Positions 55,324-64,000 of a stretch of 64,000 bases of DNA are shown piece after piece; position 1 is the first letter of the stretch; each line of letters begins with the position of its first letter. Position numbers and translations under genes: made by a program. This DNA comes from Verrucomicrobiota bacterium. GTDB lineage: Bacteria; Verrucomicrobiota; Verrucomicrobiia; Limisphaerales; JADLHS01. The stretch is from the NCBI GenBank assembly GCA_029573725.1, contig JAKQDQ010000028.1, positions 248,001-312,000 of the forward strand, written 5' to 3'. The notes under the pieces are model-generated. The model saw only the letters and a list, made by a program, of their open reading frames with translations. It ran no database searches and had not been told where the DNA came from.

Positions 55324-57426
55324 ATGTTTGATCTGCACACGCTCAATCCCCCGCAGCGCCTGGCCGTGGAGACCCTCAATGGTCCGGTCCTGATTCTGGC
55401 AGGCGCGGGCACCGGAAAAACGCGGGTGATCACGCACCGCATTGCGTATTTGGTGCGGCGCAAAATCGCGCCGGAAAACATTCTGGCCGTCACGTTCACC
55501 AACAAAGCCGCGCGCGAAATGCAGGAACGCATTCGCGCCCTGCTCCCCAAACCGCTCCCGGCCGGACCGGCCGCGGACGCGCCCCGTTCCTCGGCGACCC
55601 GGCGTCCCACCATTTGCACCTTCCACTCGTTATGTGTGCGGATTCTGCGGCGGCACATCGAGAAGCTGGGTTACAAGCGCGACTTTGTCATCTACGACGA
55701 GGCGGAGCAACTGGGAGCGATCCGGAAAATTCTTGCCAGCGTTTCAACCAGGGGGGAAAAGGCCGATCCGGGGGCCGTGCTTGCCTGGTTGAGCCGATTC
55801 AAAAACAGTGGCGGACGCTCCATCGCCGGCGCGGCGTCAGAGACGCAGGCGCTGGCGGAACACATTGCCGGACGTTACGCATCCGCACTCCGGGCCTGCA
55901 ACGCGGTGGATTTTGACGACCTGATTTTGTTGACGCTGCGGTTGTTCCGCGACCATCCGGAGGCGCTCGAAGCGTGTCGCCAGCAATATCGTTACGTCAT
56001 GGTGGACGAGTATCAGGACACCAACGCAGCGCAATTTGAACTGGTCCATGCCTTGACGCGGGTGCATCGCAATTTTTGCGTGGTTGGCGATGATGACCAG
56101 AGCATTTATGGCTGGCGCGGTGCGGAAATCGCCAACCTGCTCAACCTGGAAGAGCATTTTCCCGAGGTGAAAGTCATCAAGCTCGAACAAAACTATCGTT
56201 CGACAACGACCATTCTCACCGCGGCCAATGCGCTCATTCAAAACAACCTCCGCCGTCGCGTCAAAAAGCTCTGGTCCACGAAGGGCACGGGCAAAAAAAT
56301 TTCCCTTCGCCAGTTCGCGACCGATGAGGAGGAGGCGCGCGAAACCGTCGCCGCCATCGAGTTCCAGCGCCTGGCCCACCGCACCCCCTGGGCGCAACAC
56401 GCCATTCTCTTCCGCACCAACCAACAATCGCGACCGCTTGAAACCGCCCTGCGGGCGGCCGGAGTGCGTTACCACCTCATCGGAGGGCAAAGCTTTTTCG
56501 ACCGACGCGAAATCCGGGATTTACTGGCCTATCTCAAAACCCTCCTCAACCCCCACGACGACATCAGTCTGCTGCGGATTGCCAACACGCCGGCACGAGG
56601 CTTGAGCGACGTCACCATGGAACGGTTATTGAGCGCCAGTCAGGAACGCGGCACCTCGGTTTTCGCCACCATGAAAAATCCGCTGGTCACCAGCACGCTG
56701 CCGTCGCGGACCCGGAATGCGATGGCGTCTTTTGTGCAGTGGGTGGAGCAAAACCAGGGAGATTTGCAGCTTGCGATTCCACCGGCCTCCCCCTGCCCCG
56801 ACATTCCAACGCGCCCCGGACCACCCCCGCCCCCGCCCTCGCTGGCCGCCTGGACGGACCACCTGTTGACCGGCCTGGGTTATTACACCGAGTTGCGGCG
56901 ACTGGAAAAGGAGCCGGAGACGGCGGAGAACCGGGTACGCAACCTCAAGGATTTCATTGCCACCATGGAGGAACGGGAGACGTCCGCCGCCACCCTGGCG
57001 GACCGCCTGCTGGAGTTTCTGGAAACGGTGACCCTGGACAACGATCGGGACGACGAAAAGGAAAACACCGGCGACGCCGTCACCTTGATCACCATTCACT
57101 CGTGCAAAGGCCTGGAGTTTCCGCACGTTTACCTGGTCGGAATGGAGGAGGGATTGCTGCCTCATTCCCGTTCCAAAACGGAAGGCACGCTGGATGAAGA
57201 ACGGCGTTTGCTCTACGTCGCGGTGACCCGTGCCATGACCACCCTGACCATGAGCCATTGCGCTGGGCGCAAAAAATACGGCCAGCTGCTGCCCTGTCAT
57301 CCGTCCCAGTTTCTCAAGGAATTCCCCCCCGAGTTGATCGAAGTCGAAACCGAGAAAAATGCGAAACCGGTTTCACAGGCCGCCGGCAAAGATCTTTTTG
57401 CCGCCCTGCGCAACGCCGTTCGCTGA
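55324..57426 (+). CDS. UvrD/PcrA-type ATP-dependent DNA helicase
   Basis: A 700-residue superfamily 1A 3'-5' helicase. Motifs in order: Q motif (LNPPQRLAVE), Walker A GAGTGKT (27-33), motif Ia (AVTFTNKAAREM), DEYQD at 228-232, GDDDQSIYGWRGA, LEQNYRS and the C-terminal ITIHSCKGLEFPHVYLVGMEEG and EERRLLYVAVTRA. A Pro-rich segment (residues ~486-505) interrupts the 2B subdomain. It could act in repair or in clearing stalled replication forks. It follows ribF by 109 bases. Confidence 0.93.
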   Translation: MFDLHTLNPPQRLAVETLNGPVLILAGAGTGKTRVITHRIAYLVRRKIAPENILAVTFTNKAAREMQERIRALLPKPLPAGPAADAPRSSATRRPTICTFHSLCVRILRRHIEKLGYKRDFVIYDEAEQLGAIRKILASVSTRGEKADPGAVLAWLSRFKNSGGRSIAGAASETQALAEHIAGRYASALRACNAVDFDDLILLTLRLFRDHPEALEACRQQYRYVMVDEYQDTNAAQFELVHALTRVHRNFCVVGDDDQSIYGWRGAEIANLLNLEEHFPEVKVIKLEQNYRSTTTILTAANALIQNNLRRRVKKLWSTKGTGKKISLRQFATDEEEARETVAAIEFQRLAHRTPWAQHAILFRTNQQSRPLETALRAAGVRYHLIGGQSFFDRREIRDLLAYLKTLLNPHDDISLLRIANTPARGLSDVTMERLLSASQERGTSVFATMKNPLVTSTLPSRTRNAMASFVQWVEQNQGDLQLAIPPASPCPDIPTRPGPPPPPPSLAAWTDHLLTGLGYYTELRRLEKEPETAENRVRNLKDFIATMEERETSAATLADRLLEFLETVTLDNDRDDEKENTGDAVTLITIHSCKGLEFPHVYLVGMEEGLLPHSRSKTEGTLDEERRLLYVAVTRAMTTLTMSHCAGRKKYGQLLPCHPSQFLKEFPPELIEVETEKNAKPVSQAAGKDLFAALRNAVR

Positions 57427-57568
57427 GGCTGCGACGTGTTTTGGCGACCGCCGGTGGAAACGCCCGGCAGCGCCCCGGGGGGGGCCGCGGGTTTGCCGGT
57501 GACTGGAATCGGGCATCTTCTCATGGCAAATCCGCCCCTCCAGGATGAGGTTCAGGCGCAATTTTATT

Positions 57569-57982
57569 ATGGACGCTGATCAGACTCTCATCTGCCAATA
57601 CCTGAAACAGTCACCGGAGGAATTTGTCTCGCGCAAGGAAATATGCCGGCGCGCGGGCGGCAAGTGGCGCTACCGGGAAGATGAAACCTGGGCTGTCCCC
57701 GCGCTCCGCCAGCTGGTTGAGCGAAAGGTCGTGGAATCGAATGACACCGGGCACTTTCGTCTGATCAAGGAAGGCAGCAAACCCACTACCGGCAAGCAGC
57801 GCTTCTGGCTCTCACCGGCCATTCGCGCGACACTCAAACGCAATGCCCAGAATTTTGAAACCATTGATCTGGACCGCGAACCGGAAACTGCCGAGCAGTT
57901 GGCCAGCCCCGGTCCGTTGTTGGAATACCAGAGTCGCGCCCCGTTCGGCCATTCCGCTGCCGGCGGCAACAAGGTGGATTAG
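57569..57982 (+). CDS. Hypothetical protein with a winged-helix-like N-terminus
   Basis: A 137-residue protein from the ATG at 57569; an ATG at 57545 in the same frame would add only eight residues. Residues ~5-75 (LICQYLKQSPEEFVSRKEICRRAGG, WAVPALRQLVERKVVESNDTGHFRLI) look like a winged helix that might bind DNA. The rest is polar and poorly ordered. No family is claimed. It follows the helicase by 142 bases on the same strand. Confidence 0.7.
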   Translation: MDADQTLICQYLKQSPEEFVSRKEICRRAGGKWRYREDETWAVPALRQLVERKVVESNDTGHFRLIKEGSKPTTGKQRFWLSPAIRATLKRNAQNFETIDLDREPETAEQLASPGPLLEYQSRAPFGHSAAGGNKVD

Positions 57983-58017
57983 CGCCAGCCTGGCACGCAT
58001 CCGGCTGGAATCCGCCC

Positions 58018-58572
58018 ATGGCGGCAAAACCATGGAACCACGTCACACGCGGGCGGTTAATCGGATTTGGCATCGGTTCGGGGTTGTTTTTTCTGCTGAT
58101 CCTCGTTTCCGAACCGGGCTTCGTCTTCCTTGTGGATCACGCAAATCTCCTGTTCCACGAAGCCGGACATCCGCTGATGGGCCTCTTGAGCGCCCGCTTG
58201 GAGACCTACGGAGGCACCCTCGGTCAATTGCTGTTTCCGGTCGTGCTGGCGGTGCATTTCTGGCGGGGAAATCAAACCCTCTCCTTTGCGGGCGCGTGGA
58301 TTTGGTTCTTCGAAAACTGGCTGAACATCGCGCGTTACCTGGCGGATGCCCGGGCCCAGACACTGCCTCTGGTCGGTGGCGGAGATCACGATTGGCACCG
58401 CATCCTCAGCCGCTGGGATTTATTGCCGCATGACACGGCGATTGCCGCCGCGGTCCAGCTCGGAGGCTGGATCGGCATGCTGGCGGCCGTCGCCTGGGTG
58501 GGCTGGCGCGCCTGGCAGGATCGCGGTCGTCCGGCGTCCGATCCCTTCGCTTCACTCGCTACACTGTCCTGA
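58018..58572 (+). CDS. Small membrane protein with a HEAGH motif
   Basis: A 184-residue protein with three to four hydrophobic segments (about 13-32, 60-85, 90-110, 140-165). LLFHEAGHPLMGLL contains HEXXH within a membrane segment, as in site-2-type zinc metalloproteases, but the downstream third-ligand motif (NxxPxxxLDG type) was not found. It may be a degenerate or minimal member or a different metal-binding membrane protein. It starts 35 bases after the hypothetical gene upstream. Confidence 0.75.
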   Translation: MAAKPWNHVTRGRLIGFGIGSGLFFLLILVSEPGFVFLVDHANLLFHEAGHPLMGLLSARLETYGGTLGQLLFPVVLAVHFWRGNQTLSFAGAWIWFFENWLNIARYLADARAQTLPLVGGGDHDWHRILSRWDLLPHDTAIAAAVQLGGWIGMLAAVAWVGWRAWQDRGRPASDPFASLATLS

Positions 58573-58715
58573 TGACCCCTGGTGCGATGCGGAATACACG
58601 GCCGGCTAGGAACGCGCCCGCGTTGCCCGTGTCGGGCCATCCGTCTGGTTCTCTCCGCGTGAACGCTGGGCTTGGAGTGGCGGGGAGGGGCCACCTTGGT
58701 CCCGCCGGATCGCTT

Positions 58716-59132
58716 TCAGACCGGCTTCGCCCGCCCCAGCGCCAGCAGTCGCCTGGCCTGAGCTGCGCCGACGGGAGAGACGGACAGGCGTGATTGTTTC
58801 ACCAGCGGCATGGCGCGCAAAATCCGGTCGGTTTTAATCTGATCCAGGCGGACCGGCTGAGCAAAGCCCTGAACGGGCACAAGGTCCACACAGGACCACT
58901 CGCCTTCCCGGGCCGTGGGGTCGGGATAAAATTCCTTCACGACTCTGGCCTCGCCCACCACCTCCCGTCCGGTGACACTGTGATAAAAGAACACGCGATC
59001 GTTGCCCTTCATGGCGCGCAGGTTGTTGCGCGCCTGATAATTGCGCACTCCAGTCCACGCGGCGCGCCCGTCCTGGACGAATTGTTGCCAGGAGTAATCT
59101 TCCGGTTCCGACTTTACGAGCCAGTATTGCAT
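58716..59132 (-). CDS. EVE-domain protein
   Basis: A 138-residue PUA-like domain of the thymocyte nuclear protein 1 (EVE) family. MQYWLVKSEPEDYSWQQF at the start, WTGVRNYQARNNLRAMKGND and VFFYHSVTGREVVG are hallmark segments. EVE domains bind modified bases in nucleic acid; bacterial members are uncharacterised and some appear near modified-DNA restriction systems, which is not the case here. It is divergent from the YggS-type gene (43 bases apart) and convergent with the HEAGH membrane-protein gene. Confidence 0.9.
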   Translation of the reverse strand: MQYWLVKSEPEDYSWQQFVQDGRAAWTGVRNYQARNNLRAMKGNDRVFFYHSVTGREVVGEARVVKEFYPDPTAREGEWSCVDLVPVQGFAQPVRLDQIKTDRILRAMPLVKQSRLSVSPVGAAQARRLLALGRAKPV

Positions 59133-59175
59133 GTCCGGAATTTACGTTCGCTGAATTTCACCGTAAAGTGGGATC

Positions 59176-59877
59176 GTGAGTTTGATCGAGAATTTGGCTC
59201 TGGTTCGATCCCGGATGCAGGAGGCGTGTTGTCGCGCAGGACGCGAGGCCAACTCGGTCCGTTTACTGGCGGTTTCCAAAACGCATCCCGCTGAAACAAT
59301 CCGGGAGGCCGTCGCCGCCGGTTTGACGGATTTCGGGGAAAACAAGGTTCAGGAAGCCAGGGTAAAAATTCCTAACGCGCCCCGCCAGGCGCACTGGCAT
59401 TTCATCGGACATTTGCAATCCAACAAGTGCCGTGACGCCGTCGAACTGTTTGAAATGATTCACAGCGTGGACAGCCTGGGGCTGGCGCAGGAAATCAATA
59501 AACGCGCCGCACAACTGGGCAAAACGATGCCGATTCTGCTGGAAGTCAACGTTGCCGGGGAGCGCAGCAAATTCGGCTATCCGCCGGAACAGATGCTGGC
59601 GGAGCTCAAAGCCATCAACGCCCTGCCGCGCCTGGAAATCCACGGGCTGATGACCATTCCCCCATTTACGCTCGTGGCGGAAAAATCGCGCCCGTACTTT
59701 CGCCAGCTGCGGGAACTCAAGGCGCGGGCCGAGGCGATTTTGGGCGCGCCCTTGTTGCATTTGAGCATGGGGATGAGCGGTGACTTTGAAGTGGCCATTG
59801 AGGAGGGCGCGACCCTCGTGCGCATCGGCACGGCCCTGTTCGGTGAACGGCGTTCCCTCCGGCCGGCAACCACTTGA
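59176..59877 (+). CDS. YggS/PLPBP family pyridoxal phosphate homeostasis protein
   Basis: A 233-residue single TIM-barrel PLP-binding protein. Lys35 in VRLLAVSKTHP forms the Schiff base; FGENKVQEA, HFIGHLQSNK, LLEVNVAGE and LHLSMGMSGDFEVAIEEGAT are all family motifs. It has no known enzyme activity and buffers PLP supply to other enzymes. Translation starts at GTG (59176), which gives the standard N-terminus. It could help the several PLP enzymes in this window, although it is not linked to them. Confidence 0.93.
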   Translation: MSLIENLALVRSRMQEACCRAGREANSVRLLAVSKTHPAETIREAVAAGLTDFGENKVQEARVKIPNAPRQAHWHFIGHLQSNKCRDAVELFEMIHSVDSLGLAQEINKRAAQLGKTMPILLEVNVAGERSKFGYPPEQMLAELKAINALPRLEIHGLMTIPPFTLVAEKSRPYFRQLRELKARAEAILGAPLLHLSMGMSGDFEVAIEEGATLVRIGTALFGERRSLRPATT

Positions 59878-59928
59878 GCCGGCAGATTTTTGCTTCACCA
59901 AAACCAGTTTCACGCTAGGCTAATTCCG

Positions 59929-60258
59929 GTGACAATCGAGACTTTCAAAAAGGAAATTGGAGCGGCCGTCAAGGCGTACGACAAATTCATTGTTTGCCTT
60001 GAGAAAGCGCCGGCAGACTTTGAAGTGGCCTTGAAATCCCTGATGGCCAAGGCAATTGATGCCTATCAAAACCGCGCACCGGGCATGCGCCACGGCATTG
60101 CCCTGGACAAGCAGGTCACGATCATCGTGAGCCAGAGCGATACGGCACGCCCGCTTTGCGGCATCTATTTCAATTTACACTCTCCCTACCAGAAACATGC
60201 CCTGCCCAGCACGGTCAAAGCCATGGGCCAGAAGGCCTCCCAGGAAGACCCCGTTTGA
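59929..60258 (+). CDS. Small hypothetical protein
   Basis: A 109-residue protein starting at GTG 59929 (a TTG at 59890 would add 13 residues). KKEIGAAVKAYDKFIVCLEKAPADFEVALKSL looks like an amphipathic helical start and TIIVSQSDTARPLCGIYFNLHSPYQK a beta-strand end. No family was recognised. It follows the YggS-type gene by 51 bases and may be co-transcribed. Confidence 0.6.
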   Translation: MTIETFKKEIGAAVKAYDKFIVCLEKAPADFEVALKSLMAKAIDAYQNRAPGMRHGIALDKQVTIIVSQSDTARPLCGIYFNLHSPYQKHALPSTVKAMGQKASQEDPV

Positions 60259-60284
60259 TGCTGCCATCCCCCCGGGACGGCCGA

Positions 60285-60710
60285 TCATTTGTCGCGCACG
60301 ACGTCGCCCTTGAGGGCCTCACCGGAAACCAGATCCGCCACGGTGTTGTGATCGCGCTGCGGACCGGTAACCCGCACTTCCCCAACTTTCAAGCCTTGCC
60401 GGTAAACGAACAAGGTCTGGTCCACTGCCGGCATCTTCCCGGGGGCAAAGTCGAGCACTACGAAGCGCCCGGCCTGATTGAAGGTTACCACCGTGCCCGC
60501 CAGCCCCTGTTCCGCAGTTACCAGCAGCTTGGATGACGCAGGCGCGCCCGAGTCTCCGTCCCCCACCGGCCGGCCGGTCTCCGGAGAGGTTGCATTCGTT
60601 TCCGTCGCGGATACGGTCGCCGGGTCAGCAAACTTTCCCGCAGTCTGATGCGTGGCACAACCGGCCATGATTCCACCAACCGTCACCAGAACGAGGTAAC
60701 CGAATTTCAT
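60285..60710 (-). CDS. Small lipoprotein of unknown function
   Basis: A 141-residue protein with lipobox MAGC (Cys18). A Ser/Thr/Pro-rich linker (20-60) leads to a compact beta domain (GLAGTVVTFNQAGRFVVLDF, VYRQGLKVGEVRVTG, LVSGEALKGDVVRDK). That domain resembles the small SH3-like modules of surface or cell-wall-associated lipoproteins common in Verrucomicrobia. The binding partner is unknown. It lies convergent to the small hypothetical gene at 59929. Confidence 0.75.
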   Translation of the reverse strand: MKFGYLVLVTVGGIMAGCATHQTAGKFADPATVSATETNATSPETGRPVGDGDSGAPASSKLLVTAEQGLAGTVVTFNQAGRFVVLDFAPGKMPAVDQTLFVYRQGLKVGEVRVTGPQRDHNTVADLVSGEALKGDVVRDK

Positions 60711-60844
60711 GACGACAGTAAAACCGGAGCGGTCTGGCGGGTCAATTCACGTTTCGCGGAAATGAACACCGGCAGGTTTTGAACTCGCGCCCGGTTCCAG
60801 AGACGGCTCCGGTCCATTGGCCGTTGCCCGCCCTTTGCCGCCGT

Positions 60845-61909
60845 TCATGCGGCGGTCATCCCGCCGCAACGAGGCTGGCTCTGCCCCAGCAACACCCCCG
60901 TTCCAATCAGGCCAAGAGCGCCAAGAAAGGTCGGGGTGATGGGTTCCCCCAAACAAAAGTGGGCCCAGAGCAGAGTGGTCACCGGGATCAGGTTGTTGAA
61001 CAACAACACACGGCCGGTGGGCCAGCGGGTCAGAGCCCGGTTCCACAGACCATAGGCCAGCGCCCCTCCGGCGATGATGCAAAACGCCTGGACTCCGAGC
61101 AAATTCAGGGTCACGGACAGGTGCCGCCGGGTCAGTTCCGCCAGGCCGACCGGGAGCAACAGCACTCCGGCGCGCCACATGGTGTGTGCCGAGATTTCGG
61201 CACTGTGGAGGTGGACGGAAAATCGGCGGCTCTGCCAGCCATAATTCGCCCATAAAACACTGGCAAGAATCCCCAGCAACTCACCCGGCAAACTGAGCCG
61301 AAAACCATCGCCGGCAAGGGAAGGCCAGAGCAATACCCCCACGCCGCCGACCGCCAGCAGCGCCGAAATCCACCGGATCCAATTGATCCGTGCCCCTTCT
61401 GCATGCGCTTCCCAGAGCAGGGCCCACACCGGCGCCGTGCCGAGGTAGAGCGCAACGTGCGAAGCGGAGGTAAACCGCAGCGCGTAATTGAACGTCGCAG
61501 TATAGAGGGCCAGGCTGCATCCCCCCCGCCACCATAAAGCCCGGTCCGCCGCGCGGCTTAACGGAGTCAGCTTCCCCAGCCAGGCAGTCCGGCGCATGAC
61601 CAGCAACAACAGGAGTCCCGCAAGGAAGAACCGGGTGCTTCCGGTAAAGATCGGTGGCCAGAAAGCCATCAGCCACTTTGTCCCGACGTTGGTCCCGCCC
61701 CACAACGTGACGGCCAGCGCAAGTCCGAATCCCAGATTGGAATGGCAGGTGTTCCTCAGTGGCGACGAGACTAACCCCGCGGCCAGCCATGTTGCCAGCC
61801 AACAATTGGGAATCGGGACGCTGGAATCGTCACCGTCCGGCACGAGACGGGCCGGACGGGGCAACTTTGATTTTGCACCCGGGGGCGGGGTTTGGTTTCC
61901 TGTTTCCAT
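60845..61909 (-). CDS. EamA/DMT superfamily transporter
   Basis: About 354 residues if it starts at 61909, with ten hydrophobic segments from about residue 60 onward. [30 protein letters not shown] and [20 protein letters not shown] are typical of EamA repeats, with the last matching the proline-containing end of the second repeat. Members export metabolites or amino acids. The start is uncertain: the last ATG before the first transmembrane segment (61909) overlaps the pgm start codon on the other strand, so an alternative non-ATG start further in is likely. Confidence 0.8.
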   Translation of the reverse strand: METGNQTPPPGAKSKLPRPARLVPDGDDSSVPIPNCWLATWLAAGLVSSPLRNTCHSNLGFGLALAVTLWGGTNVGTKWLMAFWPPIFTGSTRFFLAGLLLLLVMRRTAWLGKLTPLSRAADRALWWRGGCSLALYTATFNYALRFTSASHVALYLGTAPVWALLWEAHAEGARINWIRWISALLAVGGVGVLLWPSLAGDGFRLSLPGELLGILASVLWANYGWQSRRFSVHLHSAEISAHTMWRAGVLLLPVGLAELTRRHLSVTLNLLGVQAFCIIAGGALAYGLWNRALTRWPTGRVLLFNNLIPVTTLLWAHFCLGEPITPTFLGALGLIGTGVLLGQSQPRCGGMTAA

Positions 61910-63548
61910 GGCAGCCAACGCGTTGGCGGGCAAACCTGCTCCCGCAAACATACTGATCGATGTCGCGCGACTGGAACGCGACTACTACGAAAAGAAACCC
62001 GACCTCGAGAACCCCAACCAGCTCGTGAGCTTTGGCACGAGCGGACATCGCGGCTCACCGTTGCACGGCACCTTCACGGAGGCGCACATTCTCGCCATCA
62101 CCCAGGCCATCGCCGAGCATCGAAAACGCCAGCACATCAGCGGTCCCCTGTACCTGGGCAAGGACACGCACGCGGCCTCGGGTTGGGCGGAGCGCACGGC
62201 ACTGGAGGTCCTGGCGGCCAACGACGTGGAAGTTTTTGCGCAGCCGAACGACGGTTTCACCCCGACGCCGGCCATCTCCCACGCCATCCTCACCCACAAT
62301 CGAGGGCGCAGCAGCGGGTTCGCCGACGGCATCGTGATCACCCCGTCGCATAATCCGCCCGAGGACGGCGGATTCAAATACAATCCGCCCAATGGCGGTC
62401 CGGCGGATACGGACATCACCCGCTGGGTGCAGAACCGGGCCAACGAAATTCTGCGCGGGCACAACCAGGCGGTACGGCGGCTCGATTGCGACACGGCACG
62501 CCGGACGGGAAAGGTGCATGCCTACGATTTTGTTGCGCCCTACGTCGCCACGTTAAGCGAGGTGATTGACATGGCGGCAATCCGGCGGGCCGGGATCCGC
62601 ATGGGAATTGATCCGCTCGGGGGCGCGGCGCTGGCCTACTGGCAGCCGGTCATGGAGACGTACGGGTTGGACATCACCGTGGTAAACACCCGGGTGGATC
62701 CCCAGTTCGGCTTCATGACGGTGGATCACGACGGCAAAATCCGGATGGATTGCTCGAGCCCAGATGCCATGGCGGGGCTCGTGCGGTTGAAAGACAAATT
62801 CGACGTGGCCTTTGGCAACGACCCGGATGCTGACCGGCACGGAATCGTCACTCCTTCCAGTGGCTTGTTGAACCCCAACCATTATCTTGCGGTGGCCATT
62901 GACTACTTGCTCACACACCGTCCGCACTGGAGTTCCACCGCCGCCGTCGGCAAGACCCTGGTCAGCAGCAGCCTGCTGGACCGGGTGGTCCGGGCGCGCG
63001 AACGGCGACTCATGGAAGTGCCGGTCGGCTTCAAGTGGTTTGCGCCGGGTCTGGCGGACGGTTCGGTGTGCTTCGGTGGCGAGGAAAGCGCCGGGGCCAG
63101 TTTTCTGCGCCTGGAGGGGAGCGTCTGGAGCACAGACAAGGACGGTTTGATCCTTGGGTTGTTGGCGGCGGAAATTTGCGCGACAACCGGTCAGGACCCC
63201 GGCGCACATTATGCCGCACTGACCCGCCAGTTCGGGTCTCCGAGCTATCAGCGCATTGATGTTCCCACGACTCCAGAACAGAAAGCCGCCTTCAAGCGGC
63301 TGACGCCGGCAGTCGTCACCTCCCCCACGCTGGCGGGGGAAGTCATCACTCAAAAACTCACCCGTGCCCCCGGGAATCAGGCGGAGATTGGCGGGCTGAA
63401 GGTTTGCACTGAAAACGGATGGTTTGCGGCGCGTCCATCGGGCACGGAAAATTTATACAAAATCTACGCCGAAAGTTTCCGGGGCCCCGCACACCTCGAA
63501 CATATCATCGCGGACGCACAACAAATCCTCCAGCAAGCCCTGCATTGA
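61908..63548 (+). CDS. pgm: Phosphoglucomutase (alpha-D-glucose phosphate-specific)
   Basis: A 546-residue enzyme interconverting glucose 1- and 6-phosphate, identical in length to E. coli Pgm and collinear with it. [10 protein letters not shown] and the catalytic phosphoserine loop [13 protein letters not shown] (Ser147) are present. [15 protein letters not shown] binds magnesium, [11 protein letters not shown] is the sugar-binding loop and [15 protein letters not shown] is the phosphate-binding loop. Starting at the ATG at 61908 gives the family N-terminus ([11 protein letters not shown]); longer in-frame starts are not family-like. It feeds hexose phosphates from or to polysaccharides. Confidence 0.96.
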   Translation: MAANALAGKPAPANILIDVARLERDYYEKKPDLENPNQLVSFGTSGHRGSPLHGTFTEAHILAITQAIAEHRKRQHISGPLYLGKDTHAASGWAERTALEVLAANDVEVFAQPNDGFTPTPAISHAILTHNRGRSSGFADGIVITPSHNPPEDGGFKYNPPNGGPADTDITRWVQNRANEILRGHNQAVRRLDCDTARRTGKVHAYDFVAPYVATLSEVIDMAAIRRAGIRMGIDPLGGAALAYWQPVMETYGLDITVVNTRVDPQFGFMTVDHDGKIRMDCSSPDAMAGLVRLKDKFDVAFGNDPDADRHGIVTPSSGLLNPNHYLAVAIDYLLTHRPHWSSTAAVGKTLVSSSLLDRVVRARERRLMEVPVGFKWFAPGLADGSVCFGGEESAGASFLRLEGSVWSTDKDGLILGLLAAEICATTGQDPGAHYAALTRQFGSPSYQRIDVPTTPEQKAAFKRLTPAVVTSPTLAGEVITQKLTRAPGNQAEIGGLKVCTENGWFAARPSGTENLYKIYAESFRGPAHLEHIIADAQQILQQALH

Positions 63549-63623
63549 GGGGGCGCTGTTTCCGGCCGGCAGCTGGTTGGGTGCGACGATTCACCCGGTT
63601 GTTCCGCCGCCTGTCAGGCCGGA

Positions 63624-64000
63624 TCATGCTTCCCAGCCGGACCGGTTTTTCCGGGTGAGCCAAGCGTTCAATTCCGGCAGATTCGTCACCTTCATGCCCG
63701 GACCGTCCCACATGACCTTCCGGCCCGGACCGGCGCGCATGGCCAGATTGGCCAGCAACACAAATTCGGTCAGGCGCGTGCCGTAGTCGAAGTTGGAGGC
63801 GGTCTCCGCCGTCCCTGCCCTGATGGCGTCCAGGAAATCCACAAACACGCCCTTGGGCCGCGGCAGCATCCGAGGCGGCTCCGGAGTTTCTTTCATCTTC
63901 GCGTAGGGAACAATGTGCATGCGGTTGCCGTAGGTGCCGGTGAAAATGATGCCTTTTTCTCCCACGTAAATCGAGCCGCTGTCGCCACTGTCGAGCTCCT
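63624..64000 (-). CDS. Gfo/Idh/MocA family oxidoreductase, C-terminal part (5' end outside window)
   Basis: The last ~125 residues of a Gfo/Idh protein of the bacterial C-terminal-domain type. GDSGSIYVGEKGIIFTGTYG, PPRMLPRPKGVFVDFLDAIRAG, FDYGTRLTEFVLLANLAMRAG and VTNLPELNAWLTR are the usual motifs of the large secreted oxidoreductases of this group. The NAD-binding half lies beyond the right edge, so motif integrity and leader cannot be judged. It converges with pgm, 75 bases apart. Confidence 0.88.
   Translation of the reverse strand, partial: ELDSGDSGSIYVGEKGIIFTGTYGNRMHIVPYAKMKETPEPPRMLPRPKGVFVDFLDAIRAGTAETASNFDYGTRLTEFVLLANLAMRAGPGRKVMWDGPGMKVTNLPELNAWLTRKNRSGWEA

Noticed and set aside
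1-64000. CRISPR arrays, prophage, transposase genes, rRNA and defence systems
   Set aside because: No regularly spaced repeats, phage or transposase motifs, rRNA segments or recognisable defence genes were seen. The EVE-domain gene at 58716 stands alone without restriction or modification partners.

Overview
The window looks like a stretch of chromosome from a high-GC verrucomicrobial (Limisphaerales/Pedosphaeraceae-like) bacterium. This is an inference from gene content: several pseudopilins with the N-terminal [19 protein letters not shown] signature, repeated Gfo/Idh/MocA oxidoreductases (two with twin-arginine leaders), LamG-type surface proteins, secreted glycoside hydrolases and DUF3472-type proteins. 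No rRNA, CRISPR array, integrase, transposase or phage gene was seen. Shine-Dalgarno sequences are weak or absent before most starts, so many start calls rest on family alignment.

Layout. 1-8.5 kb: the end of a LamG surface protein with a strong terminator, a secreted GH50-like hydrolase, a secreted Gfo/Idh protein, a short (core) MetE-like methyltransferase, two divergent DUF1559-type pseudopilins and a small lipoprotein. 8.6-17.8 kb: eight tightly packed plus-strand genes bracketed by tdh and kbl, the two enzymes of threonine-to-glycine breakdown, with a cysteine-synthase-like enzyme, a DUF3472 protein, a YhbY RNA-binding protein, a GH35 beta-galactosidase, an unknown secreted protein and a GH29 alpha-L-fucosidase between them. 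18-24 kb: Tat-exported Gfo/Idh proteins, an M32 carboxypeptidase and a sugar isomerase-like TIM barrel. 23.95-27.1 kb: tRNA-Ser(CGA), GTP-dependent PEP carboxykinase and a DapB-like dehydrogenase. 28.1-32.5 kb: a minus-strand trio with 4-bp overlaps (ATP-grasp-like protein, MarC, and a beta-lactamase-fold/NamZ fusion). 32.7-40.4 kb: a secreted protein, an M19 dipeptidase, an esterase, two Wza-like export lipoproteins and the primary sigma factor.

40.4-44.6 kb is the most disturbed part. After tRNA-Ile(CAU, lysidine type) come two truncated copies of the same sulfatase 3' end, about 97% identical over ~440 bp. They flank a lower-GC YfhO-type membrane protein, a palindromic element and a 17-bp direct repeat. 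44.6-46.9 kb holds two paralogous type IV pilin-like genes with unusually long non-coding stretches.

46.9-58.6 kb is the information-processing core: rhodanese, peroxiredoxin, then nusA-infB-rbfA-nrnA-truB-ribF-pcrA and two small genes. rimP is absent upstream of nusA, where a candidate promoter and attenuator-like hairpin lie instead. 58.7-64 kb: an EVE-domain protein, a YggS-type PLP protein, two small unknowns, a DMT transporter, phosphoglucomutase and the end of another Gfo/Idh gene.

No wholly new system is proven here. The most promising leads are the tdh/kbl-bracketed glycan operon, the overlapping ATP-grasp/MarC/NamZ-fusion operon and the rearranged sulfatase/YfhO locus.
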